Origin: Desulfobacula sp.
Lineage (GTDB): Bacteria > Desulfobacterota > Desulfobacteria > Desulfobacterales > Desulfobacteraceae
Length of the DNA stretch: 55,664 nucleotides
Direction: 5' to 3'
NCBI RefSeq assembly: GCF_014237455.1
Contig: NZ_JABZFL010000099.1
Coordinates: 1-55,664 of the forward strand
A program made the position numbers and the translations under genes. The notes beneath the pieces were generated by a model. It was given only the letters and a program-made list of their open reading frames with translations, was not told where the DNA came from and did no database searches. Within the stretch, counting starts at the first letter, position 1. The number at the start of each line of letters is the position of its first letter. Shown here in pieces: positions 15,018 to 22,687 of this stretch.

Positions 15018-16247
15018 TTAACTGTTCCTTTGTTTGATGATTTCCATGAATGCATCAATCCGAGTCTCCACCTGGGATTGTGAAAAGTTTCTGGGGTCCA
15101 CCATATCGGCCTCAATCATGAGAACCGGAATATTTGTTTTTTCTCGAACGATTTTCATAATATCCATCTGTCCAAAAGAGTAGGGCTTGCAGGAACGGTT
15201 TGAATGCATGACCAATCCGTTGATGTCATAAAATTTAATCATTTCAAGCACCTGGTCTGCCATCTGGTCTACTCCGATGTTCAGATAGATCCGGGTGTAG
15301 GCTTCGGCAATGGAATCCAGAAAATTATTTTCATCCGTATATTTTATGGCACTGCACCAGGCCGAAGTATAAGTGTCTGCTACAAGACAGGCATTGTGAT
15401 CGGAGAATTTGTTGGACAGCCATTTGAGTCGATACCAGATGGGCAGATTGTCCCATAAAAGCCTGTATTTTTCATTGGGAACCATACTGATGCCATCTTT
15501 GATGCGCTGCTCCATTTCCTCTAACAGGTCTTTATAAAAATCAACAGCGATCTGCGTCCCCCGCAATGTGACAATCAGGGCAAGAAAAAAGAATGCATCA
15601 AAGGCAGACATGGGCGATGGATTGCGGGCAGTGGTGTTGAGAACTTTCTGCCAGAGCATCTGGCTCTTATAGGCAAGTTTGCCCACCTGTGCCATTTTTT
15701 CATAATCAAAGTTTCTTTTTGTGATTTTTTCAAGAAAGACAATATATTCATCAATCTGGGCCCGGACATATTTGGCGATTTCAGGGGAATATCGGGTATG
15801 GCAGATGGGAGTATCCAGGATAAACAGGGGCACCTTATAGAACCGGGCCTGGACTTCATACCACTTCAGCACAGTGCCGCAGATATTATTGCAGCAGATC
15901 AGCATGTCCGGTTTCGGCAGTCCTCCTATGGGCCCACCTTTGACAACCGAGCAGGAGATATCCGTCCTTGCATAGGAACACAGATCGGAACTGTATCCCA
16001 TATCTTCGGCTTTTGTGCATAGATCTTCTCCCATTTTGGATGCTCCGATCATGGCCCCATGATTTTCAGGATAAACAGGGATGATATCCATTGCCACCAG
16101 AGGTTCTACCGGCCCGCCGGAAGTGATCCAGGCAACCTGTTTATTGTTCTGTTCTGCGGTCATGGCATCCAGGTAATAGGTGGTCATGATATCCCGCATT
16201 TTTTTGGCACACTTTATTTTTCTTTTGTCTGAAAGCTTATCCGGCAT
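15018..16247 (-). CDS. 2-hydroxyacyl-CoA dehydratase family subunit (HgdA/HgdB/BcrB-like), 409 aa
   Basis: The protein belongs to the HGD-D/BcrBC fold. It shows 'VAWITSGGPVEPLVAMDIIP' near the N-terminus, cysteines in 'DLCSYARTDISCSVV' and 'ICCNNICGTVLKWYE', and 'GLVMHSNRSCKPYSFGQ' near the C-terminus, the usual places for iron-sulfur ligands. It should pair with the 370-residue subunit encoded just upstream to form the heterodimer that receives electrons from the activase. The substrate class (2-hydroxyacyl-CoA dehydration or aryl-CoA reduction) cannot be decided from motifs alone. The gap to the upstream gene is 14 bp and to the activase one base. Confidence 0.9.
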   Translation of the reverse strand: MPDKLSDKRKIKCAKKMRDIMTTYYLDAMTAEQNNKQVAWITSGGPVEPLVAMDIIPVYPENHGAMIGASKMGEDLCTKAEDMGYSSDLCSYARTDISCSVVKGGPIGGLPKPDMLICCNNICGTVLKWYEVQARFYKVPLFILDTPICHTRYSPEIAKYVRAQIDEYIVFLEKITKRNFDYEKMAQVGKLAYKSQMLWQKVLNTTARNPSPMSAFDAFFFLALIVTLRGTQIAVDFYKDLLEEMEQRIKDGISMVPNEKYRLLWDNLPIWYRLKWLSNKFSDHNACLVADTYTSAWCSAIKYTDENNFLDSIAEAYTRIYLNIGVDQMADQVLEMIKFYDINGLVMHSNRSCKPYSFGQMDIMKIVREKTNIPVLMIEADMVDPRNFSQSQVETRIDAFMEIIKQRNS

Positions 16248-16261
16248 ATGGCAAGTCCTTT

Positions 16262-17374
16262 TTAAATGTAATGAATAAAGGTTTCAAAACGGGTGGATAA
16301 CTGCCCGAGGTTTTGCTGCTGATCATCCATTTCAATCAAAAGGGTTTTTATGTTTTCTTTTTCAAGGAATTCTTTTAAATAGGGATAATCAAATGCATGG
16401 GGGTCACAGAATTTGAGCAGCATAAAAACAACCCCGTCGGCCTTGTTTTTTTTTGCAAGGGATATCATATTCTCACCACGGGCAGTGGCCGAAGAATGTT
16501 TTGCAGGACAGATTATGCGATCCATATATCGTGTGGCAATAGCTGTCAAAGGTTCTTCATCTTCCAGAATCTGGCCCTCGAACCATCGCTGGCCTGTACA
16601 AAGGTCGTCTCCCACGATAACGCCGCCGGCCGCTTCAATGGCTGTATAGATATCAGGGGAGTCACAGATCGAACCGGAAACAACGATTCGTTTGCCATTT
16701 TGTTCAGGAGTATCCATCTTTTCTATATTGGCCGCAATGGCAGGCAAAAGATCGGCCACCTCATCCCGATCCATCACCATTGATCCTTTGACAATGGTAT
16801 ACAGATCAGCGCCTTTTATGATTCCAGGCTTTTGGGATTGAAGGGCATAGATTTTTGACAGGTTTTTTCTGATGAGATTGAATTTTTTAATGGACTCCCG
16901 AAGATCTGTATCGGTGATTTCTCTTCCGGCAGCTATCTCAAGGTCCTTTTTAAATTTGGTCAGAACATCCACCATATAAATTTTTGCACTCTGTGTGTTC
17001 AGTTTGACCGGCAGGACTACATCTGCAAAAAATTCATATCTCCCCTTCATGCGCCAGATGTCACTCAGGCGCTGGATGGAATCACAGGTATGGGGAAATA
17101 CGGTTCCATCAAGGAAATCAAGCCGTCCTGACAGACTGTCCTCCAGCACACCCCGGACCAGGGAACAGCAATAAGTCTGAAGATGTTGTTCCGCCAGGAT
17201 AATGTCTGATTTTGATGAAAACAGACGCATGGGATGAAATCCTGCCGCATATATCAATTCCTCCGGTGCATAGGAACATAAGGTCCCGACAATTTTTTTT
17301 TGTTTTGCTTTTATTTTATCAGCAAAGGCTGACACATCTTTTGTGGCATCATGAAAAATTTTGATTTCTTTCAT
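16262..17374 (-). CDS. 2-hydroxyacyl-CoA dehydratase family subunit (HgdB/BcrC-like), 370 aa
   Basis: The first gene of the operon. It has the family start segment 'GTLCSYAPEELIYAAGFHPM' (a cluster cysteine), 'TVFPHTCDSIQRLSDIW', 'VSGSICDSPDIYTAIEAAGG' and 'MLLKFCDPHAFDYPYLKEFL'. The cysteine pattern (C-S-Y, H-T-C-D, K-F-C-D-P) is that of the catalytic-cluster subunits. I start at 17374, where GGAG precedes an ATG, rather than at an upstream ATG at 17419. A strong sigma-70-type promoter lies about 100 bp upstream. Together with the next two genes it forms a complete activatable dehydratase/reductase. Confidence 0.9.
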   Translation of the reverse strand: MKEIKIFHDATKDVSAFADKIKAKQKKIVGTLCSYAPEELIYAAGFHPMRLFSSKSDIILAEQHLQTYCCSLVRGVLEDSLSGRLDFLDGTVFPHTCDSIQRLSDIWRMKGRYEFFADVVLPVKLNTQSAKIYMVDVLTKFKKDLEIAAGREITDTDLRESIKKFNLIRKNLSKIYALQSQKPGIIKGADLYTIVKGSMVMDRDEVADLLPAIAANIEKMDTPEQNGKRIVVSGSICDSPDIYTAIEAAGGVIVGDDLCTGQRWFEGQILEDEEPLTAIATRYMDRIICPAKHSSATARGENMISLAKKNKADGVVFMLLKFCDPHAFDYPYLKEFLEKENIKTLLIEMDDQQQNLGQLSTRFETFIHYI

Positions 17375-17462
17375 ATTAAGTATCTCCAGCGTGCTCACCT
17401 TTTTGGTGAAGCTTTTCAAACCTAAGTGTAATCAAGCTGATATCAAACAGAAAACGCATTTT

Positions 17463-17509
17463 TGTCTGTCGGTTTCTATATCGAACACCGGTCGACATGT
17501 CAACAGACA
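17463..17509. promoter_or_regulatory. Inverted repeat bracketing the dehydratase operon promoter
   Basis: TGTCTGT (17463-17469) and ACAGACA (17503-17509) are perfect inverted copies. One overlaps the expected transcription start of the minus-strand operon and the other overlaps its -35 box. Sites flanking a promoter in this way often bind a repressor. The XRE-cupin protein at 10.6 kb is one candidate. The region also lies upstream of the divergent ABC importer. Confidence 0.4.
17475..17503 (-). promoter_or_regulatory. Sigma-70-type promoter of the dehydratase-activase operon
   Basis: The minus strand has TTGACA (17503-17498), a 17-base spacer and TATAGA (17480-17475), near the consensus in sequence and exact in spacing. 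The predicted start near 17468 leaves a leader of about 95 nt before the ATG at 17374. Confidence 0.7.
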
Positions 17510-17592
17510 CAAGTTGGTTCAGGATTAGGGGTGGCGGGTTTTTTCATTCCATGTTATCTTTTGTTTTTATTAAAAAAATAAAAGGTCAAGTC

Positions 17593-18366
17593 ATGCGTCG
17601 TGTGATAAAGGGTGTCAAACCCTTTATATTCATTTTTTTTATTTGTCTTATTTTTATTATCGGGTATCGAAATCTCGAATATAACTGGCAGTGGTATCGG
17701 GTTAAATCTTTTTTGTTTATTTTTGAAAATGGAAAATTTACAAGGGGTCTGCTGCTTGAAGGGCTTTTCATCACCCTTAAGATTTCTTCTATCAGCCTTA
17801 TTCTCTCATTTGTCATTGGTTTTTTGTCTGCCTTTGCAAGATTGTCTTCCTCGCCCATGCTTAGGTTAGTATCATGGCTTTATGTGGAAACCATCCGGAA
17901 TACCCCGCTTTTGATCCAGATATTTTTAATCTATTTCGTGATTTCGCCGGTATTCAATATTTCTGCCTTTCTTTCTGCAGTCATTGCGTTAAGCCTGTTT
18001 GAAGGCGCTTATTCTTCCGAGATTATCCGGTCCGGCATCATCAATATCCCAAAAGGCCAGTATGAAGCCGCCCAAAGCATTGGATTGTCTGTTCCCGGTA
18101 CTTACATCAAAGTGCTTATTCCCCAGATGTTGAGACAAACGCTTCCCATGCTTGCCGGCCAAAGCGTGTCATTAATAAAAGATTCAGCCCTGGTCAGTAC
18201 GATTTCCATCTATGACCTGACCATGCAGGGGCAAAGAATTGTTTCTGAAACATTTTTAACTTTTGAAATCTGGTTTGTTGTGGCATTATGTTACCTGATT
18301 ATTACAGCCGGTCTTTCTTTTATAATCAGACGTTTTGAAAACCAACTTAAATTTATCAACCAATAA
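17593..18366 (+). CDS. Polar amino acid ABC transporter permease (HisM/GlnP family), first copy
   Basis: A 257-residue inner-membrane protein with a long N-terminal extension and about five hydrophobic segments. The coupling 'EAA' loop, where the ATPase docks, is 'YEAAQSIGLSVPGTYIKVLI' (about 158-177). 'YVETIRNTPLLIQIFLIYF' is the conserved periplasmic-edge segment of the family. I start at ATG 17593 (AAAGGT upstream); the frame is open further upstream but without a start signal. It overlaps nothing and is followed 32 bp later by the binding protein gene. No ATP-binding subunit is encoded next to it. Confidence 0.88.
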   Translation: MRRVIKGVKPFIFIFFICLIFIIGYRNLEYNWQWYRVKSFLFIFENGKFTRGLLLEGLFITLKISSISLILSFVIGFLSAFARLSSSPMLRLVSWLYVETIRNTPLLIQIFLIYFVISPVFNISAFLSAVIALSLFEGAYSSEIIRSGIINIPKGQYEAAQSIGLSVPGTYIKVLIPQMLRQTLPMLAGQSVSLIKDSALVSTISIYDLTMQGQRIVSETFLTFEIWFVVALCYLIITAGLSFIIRRFENQLKFINQ

Positions 18367-18398
18367 TGGTGAATGAAAAATTTCATAAGGAGATAAAA

Positions 18399-19193
18399 AT
18401 GAAAAAGATTCTATGGTTAAGTATTCTGTTTTTATTGGTTTTAGGCGGCGCTTCATTCGCCCAGGAGAGTGTTATTGAAAAGATCCAGAAACAAGGGGTC
18501 ATAAGGGTGGGAATGTCCACCTTTGTCCCCTGGGCTATGAAAGATAAGCAGGGCAATCTTGCAGGGTTTGAAATAGATGTGGCCAAAAAACTGGCCCGGG
18601 ATATGGGCGTTAAGATTGAGTTCGTTCCCACAGCATGGTCCGGCATTATCCCGGCACTTCTAACCGGTAAGTTTGATGTGATCATTGGGGGTATGGGGAT
18701 CACCCCTAAACGGAATTTAAAAGTAAATTTTACTATCCCCTATGACTACTCGGGCATGTCAATGGTTGCTCACAAAGCCCGCGCCAAAGGATTTTCTTCT
18801 CTGGCGGATTTTAATAAAAAAGAAGTCAGCATTGCCTTAAGACTCGGGACTACAGCAGAACAGGCAGCAAGAAAATATATGCCCAATGCCGACTTAAAGC
18901 TGTTTGAGAACGAGAGCCAGGCCCTTCAGGAGTTAAATCTGGGCCGGGTTCATGCCGTTGTGTCTTCTGCTCCCATGCCGGTATTCCATGCACTCAAATA
19001 TCCGGATAAATTATTTATTCCCATCAAGGAAAATTTTACCAAGGAACCCATCGGGTTTGCCATCAGAAAAGGGGATCATGATGCATTGAATTATCTGAAT
19101 AACTGGATTTTGAATATGCATGCCCAGGGGTTTTTAAAAGAGAAAAAAGCATACTGGTTTGAATCCAAAAAATGGGAAGACCTTGTTAAATAA
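18399..19193 (+). CDS. Amino acid ABC transporter periplasmic binding protein
   Basis: A 264-residue SBP_bac_3 family protein. Residues 1-21 are a signal peptide ending ASFA. The family start 'IQKQGVIRVGMSTFVPWA' is followed by 'LAGFEIDVAKKLARDMGV', 'WSGIIPALLTGKFDVIIGGM' and 'LRLGTTAEQAARKY'. 'ITPKRNLKVNFTIPYDYSG' contains the arginine that normally binds the ligand carboxylate. AAGGAG lies directly before the ATG. The ligand is probably a polar amino acid or related acid. Its position between two permeases suggests one importer with a heterodimeric pore. Confidence 0.9.
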   Translation: MKKILWLSILFLLVLGGASFAQESVIEKIQKQGVIRVGMSTFVPWAMKDKQGNLAGFEIDVAKKLARDMGVKIEFVPTAWSGIIPALLTGKFDVIIGGMGITPKRNLKVNFTIPYDYSGMSMVAHKARAKGFSSLADFNKKEVSIALRLGTTAEQAARKYMPNADLKLFENESQALQELNLGRVHAVVSSAPMPVFHALKYPDKLFIPIKENFTKEPIGFAIRKGDHDALNYLNNWILNMHAQGFLKEKKAYWFESKKWEDLVK

Positions 19194-20064
19194 GAAATTT
19201 CTAAAATTTACCATCATTGATATGGCAGTGATTATTTTTATTATTGCTGCAATATTTTTATTTTTTTCAAGGATGAGCAGTGCGCTTGACTATAAATGGG
19301 GATGGGATGCGATACCGTCTTATTTCTTTTTTTTAGACGATGCCACTGGAAAATTGAAAGCCAATATCCTTGTCAAGGGGTTTGCCACAACGGTTAAACT
19401 CAGTTTCTGGGCAACTCTTCTGGGATTTTTGCTGGGGACCATATCCGGTGTCATGGGGGCAAAGGGATCGTTTGAGCAGCGATTTGTCAGCAGAACCTAT
19501 GTGGAAACCATTCGGAACATCCCCTCCCTTGTATTGGTCATTATTTTTTATTATTTCGTATCCAGCCAGTTTCTGGATGCACTTTATCTGGATCAATGGT
19601 TAAGAAGCAGTTCCCAGACGGTTCAACAGATAGTCGGATTTTTATTTTCAGAGCCCGGCCAGATTAATGCCTTTATCTCTGCTGTTATTGCCCTTGGAAT
19701 TTACGAGGGAGCTTATGTGTCGGAGATTGTCCGAGGCGGTATCATCTCCATACCGGATGGTCAATGGGAGGCCGCCTGGTCCATCGGTCTGTCCAGGCAA
19801 AAGACATTTTTACTTGTAATTCTGCCTCAGACCTTCAGAAGGGTAGCATTTCCCCTTGCAGGGCAGTTCATATCCACCATAAAAGATTCAGCCATTGTGT
19901 CTGTTATTTCAATTCAGGAGCTGACCTTTCAGGGGATGGAACTGATGGCGGCCACCTTTTTGACGTTTGAAATCTGGATCACGATTACATTTCTTTATTT
20001 TATCCTGACATTTTCACTCTCACGATCAGTGGCTTTTCTTGAAAAGAAATACGCCTTAAAGTAA
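19183..20064 (+). CDS. Polar amino acid ABC transporter permease, second copy
   Basis: About 293 residues with family segments 'YVETIRNIPSLVLVIIFYYF', 'AFISAVIALGIYEGAYVSEI' and the EAA loop 'WEAAWSIGLSRQKTFLLVIL'. It is longer than the first permease because of inserted residues at 105-135. There is no good ATG at the start. I choose TTG 19183, which overlaps the end of the binding protein gene by 11 bp and would allow coupled translation; TTG 19159 is an alternative. It forms the heterodimeric pore with the first permease. asd on the opposite strand ends eight bases downstream. Confidence 0.85.
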   Translation: MLNKKFLKFTIIDMAVIIFIIAAIFLFFSRMSSALDYKWGWDAIPSYFFFLDDATGKLKANILVKGFATTVKLSFWATLLGFLLGTISGVMGAKGSFEQRFVSRTYVETIRNIPSLVLVIIFYYFVSSQFLDALYLDQWLRSSSQTVQQIVGFLFSEPGQINAFISAVIALGIYEGAYVSEIVRGGIISIPDGQWEAAWSIGLSRQKTFLLVILPQTFRRVAFPLAGQFISTIKDSAIVSVISIQELTFQGMELMAATFLTFEIWITITFLYFILTFSLSRSVAFLEKKYALK

Positions 20065-20071
20065 TAATTGC

Positions 20072-21178
20072 TTAAAGAATGATATTCAGAATCCGGCGAA
20101 GCGGTTCAGCCGCACCCCAGAGCAATTGATCCCCAACTGAAAAAGCAGTGAGATAATCATCACCAAGATTCATCTTCCTGATTCGTCCCACAGGAATCGT
20201 CAATGTCCCGGTTACCGCAGAAGGTGTCAGGTCTCTGATAGTGTCTTCCTTTAAATTGGGAACCACTTTAACCCAGGCATTATTTTCGGCCAGCATGGCT
20301 TCAATTTCATTGAGCGGAATATTTTTTTTCAGTTTGATGGTAAACGCCTGGCTGTGGCATCTCATGGAACCGACTCTGACACATTGGCCGTCAATGGGAA
20401 TCGGATTGTCTGACCGTCCGATAATTTTATTGGTTTCAACAAATCCCTTCCATTCTTCCCTTGTCTGACCATTATCCATTGCCCGGTCAATCCAGGGGAT
20501 CAGGCTGGCTGCTAAAGGAACAGCCCAGTTTTGAACGGGAAGTTCAGGGGATCTCATGGTATGGATGACATTCTTATCCAGTTCCAGAATAGCAGAGGCC
20601 GGGTTCTCAAGAACAGGGGATGCCATTTTACCAATGGTCTGCATCTGGGTCACAAGCTCTTCCATATTTTTGGCACCGGCCCCGGAGGCTGCCTGGTATG
20701 TCATGGAAGTCAGCCATTCTATCAAATCGTTTTCAAACAAGCCGCCAAGGGCCATCATCATGAGGGATACGGTACAATTGCCGCCGATATAATTTTTAAT
20801 GCCATCGGATAAGGCATCATCAATGACCCTTCGGTTCACAGGATCAAGGACAATAACGCTTTTATCATCCATTCTCAAGGTTGATGCCGCATCAATCCAG
20901 TATCCGTTCCAGTTTTGTTCAGCAAGTCTGGGCCGGACAGATTCTGTGTATGATCCCCCTTGGCAGGACAGGACAATATCCATGTCCAGCAGGCTGTCTA
21001 TATCATATGCATCGACCAGTGGGGGCGTTTCAATGCCAACATCAGGGCCTTTTTGGCCAATTTGGGAGGTCGTGAAAAAAAGAGGGGTAAACCGGTTGAA
21101 ATCATTTTCCTTTATCATTCTTTCCATGAGCACAGAGCCAACCATTCCCCGCCAACCCACAATTCCAACTTTTTTCAT
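20072..21178 (-). CDS. asd: Aspartate-semialdehyde dehydrogenase
   Basis: A 368-residue enzyme, the length of the enterobacterial type. It reduces aspartyl phosphate to the semialdehyde with NADPH, feeding lysine, threonine, methionine and diaminopimelate synthesis. Motifs: the dinucleotide-binding start '[18 protein letters not shown]', the catalytic cysteine in '[17 protein letters not shown]', '[15 protein letters not shown]', and '[16 protein letters not shown]' with the active-site His. The start is ATG 21178 with AAGGAGAGG upstream; an upstream ATG at 21196 lies before that site. It stands alone, not in a lysine operon. Confidence 0.95.
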   Translation of the reverse strand: MKKVGIVGWRGMVGSVLMERMIKENDFNRFTPLFFTTSQIGQKGPDVGIETPPLVDAYDIDSLLDMDIVLSCQGGSYTESVRPRLAEQNWNGYWIDAASTLRMDDKSVIVLDPVNRRVIDDALSDGIKNYIGGNCTVSLMMMALGGLFENDLIEWLTSMTYQAASGAGAKNMEELVTQMQTIGKMASPVLENPASAILELDKNVIHTMRSPELPVQNWAVPLAASLIPWIDRAMDNGQTREEWKGFVETNKIIGRSDNPIPIDGQCVRVGSMRCHSQAFTIKLKKNIPLNEIEAMLAENNAWVKVVPNLKEDTIRDLTPSAVTGTLTIPVGRIRKMNLGDDYLTAFSVGDQLLWGAAEPLRRILNIIL

Positions 21179-21384
21179 TGTCCTCTCCTTTCTCAATCCA
21201 AAATTGGCAAACTGTCAAAATCGAATGATAATTTTTAAATAAATTTCAAGTTAAACAAGATTCATACTCTTTTTTTTTAAAAGATGCCAGTGTTTACAAA
21301 AAAGCATGACCGATTAATTTAAAAATGGACATAAAAAGTCGTTAAAAATTGTAAAAAAATGGTAAATATGGCAATGTGAGAGAC

Positions 21385-21714
21385 ATGTTAACACCATTTA
21401 CTCAAAAGGCGCTTTGTGTCATTCAGAATATTCCAGAAGGCAAGGTTATGACCTATGGCAGGGTAGCCGCTCTTGCCGGAAAACCAAACGGTGCCCGGCA
21501 GGTTTCAAGACTTCTTCATTCAATGTCAAAAAAATATGATCTGCCCTGGCACCGTGTTGTCAACTCAAAAGGGAAAATATCCTTGAAACCGTCCCATGGA
21601 TATGAGCTTCAAAAAGCGCTTCTTGAATCAGAGGATATTAAATTTTCCAAACCTGATACCATTAATTTTAAGTGTTATTTATGGAACGATTCTGCTTCAA
21701 TGAAAAGACCCTGA
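21385..21714 (+). CDS. Alkyltransferase-like (ATL) DNA-binding protein
   Basis: About 109 residues of the O6-alkylguanine-DNA alkyltransferase fold: 'IPEGKVMTYGRVAALAGKPN' with the DNA-binding helix 'GARQVSRLLHSM'. The catalytic 'PCHRV' is replaced by 'PWHRVV'. Proteins with Trp in place of Cys are ATLs, which cannot dealkylate but bind O6-alkylguanine and hand it to nucleotide excision repair. A GTG start at 21376 is equally possible. The C-terminus extends some residues past the usual end. It may be monocistronic; the DUF2889 gene converges on it from the other strand. Confidence 0.85.
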   Translation: MLTPFTQKALCVIQNIPEGKVMTYGRVAALAGKPNGARQVSRLLHSMSKKYDLPWHRVVNSKGKISLKPSHGYELQKALLESEDIKFSKPDTINFKCYLWNDSASMKRP

Positions 21715-21726
21715 TATAAATTTTTG

Positions 21727-22296
21727 TCAAAAAGACTGCCGGGCTTTTATTGCCTGTTCAAGATTTTTCATTTTCAGACCTTGCCGGGTCCACATCCGGC
21801 AGGAGTCGATTAAAAATTTTTTTTCGTTGAAGCTGTCAAGATCCTTTGGGGCAGGGGGTTTATCTTTTCTTTTCTGTGTCAGCCAGCCATGGACAATTTC
21901 CTGGCCCATGACAATGATCAACTGGCAAAGATGGGTACATCCTTTCTTTCCCCCCATGATATCGCGAATATTTTTTGAAAATCCCGATTTAATCTCAAGC
22001 CCTTTTAACTTTTCAATGGTATCAAGTGTGCTGCTGCATTCAGGCATGGGGACATGGATCATCTTGCCTTCGGCATCTTCTATCATGAGAGGATCGGGCG
22101 TTACCATCAGTTTTACATCCATATGGTGGATGATTCCCGGCCCTGTTACAGCCCCTGCCACATCAAACACGCTAATATACCGCCGGTCTTTTAATACCCC
22201 ATGGACAATCATCCGGGAATTTGTGTGGGGATAGGTGGCAAGCCGGATATCTCGTGTATGTATTTTGGATTTGTTTTCTATTATTTTATTTAGCAT
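21727..22296 (-). CDS. DUF2889-domain protein
   Basis: A 189-residue protein with the pattern of DUF2889: 'IHTRDIRLATYPHTNSRMIV', 'GPGIIHHMDVKLMVTPD', 'IEKLKGLEIKSGFSKNI' and 'GGKKGCTHLCQLI'. The conserved His and Cys in 'GCTHL' and 'IIHHMDV' suggest metal binding. The family's function is unknown; homologues often accompany aromatic or acyl-CoA degradation genes. The start at 22296 begins just beyond the palindromic region at 22.4 kb. Confidence 0.78.
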   Translation of the reverse strand: MLNKIIENKSKIHTRDIRLATYPHTNSRMIVHGVLKDRRYISVFDVAGAVTGPGIIHHMDVKLMVTPDPLMIEDAEGKMIHVPMPECSSTLDTIEKLKGLEIKSGFSKNIRDIMGGKKGCTHLCQLIIVMGQEIVHGWLTQKRKDKPPAPKDLDSFNEKKFLIDSCRMWTRQGLKMKNLEQAIKARQSF

Positions 22297-22365
22297 GGAC
22301 CATTATGTAAACTTTTTTTTCCTGAAAATCAAACTTGAGAGACTCTTGAGACTGTTAGAAGAGCG

Positions 22366-22433
22366 TTTTATCGATTGTTGCCTTCATAAGTCTAAATTTA
22401 GACTGAGAAGTTACTGGCAACAAATCGATAAAA
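22366..22433. repeat. 68-bp nested imperfect palindrome
   Basis: The arms TTTTATCGATTGTTGCC (22366-22382) and GGCAACAAATCGATAAAA (22416-22433) are inverse copies differing by one inserted base. Between them lies a perfect 16-bp palindrome, AGTCTAAATTTAGACT (22389-22404), flanked by TTC and GAA. The structure lies between the DUF2889 gene and the IS91-type element. It encodes no recognisable protein. The rest of 22297-22687 is AT-rich and shows nothing else I can name. Confidence 0.75.
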
Positions 22434-22687
22434 TGTGTGAACTGAATTATTTAGGTAGGGCTATGGGGATTATATAATTTGCTTTTGATTCATTAATCCA
22501 AAATTATTTTTTAACAACAAACTTTTATTTTGGAAAAAGTGATATTTCCATTCTTTTATGTAAAAAATACCCATCTCAAAATGTATATATTTCATTTGAT
22601 TGTATCCCATTTTTTGTTTTAGACATAACTATCCGGTATCGCTAATGTGACGATCCTTGCTGTCTTGCACTCCCATTAAAATCGTTA

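Noticed and set aside
22366-22433. Interpretation of the palindrome as an integron attC site
   Set aside because: The expected RYYYAAC and GTTRRRY core ends are not present at the arms, and no integron integrase is near.
22235-22477. 80-codon frame across the 68-bp palindrome
   Set aside because: The frame is produced by the palindrome and by the antisense of the DUF2889 start; no homology pattern or ribosome site.
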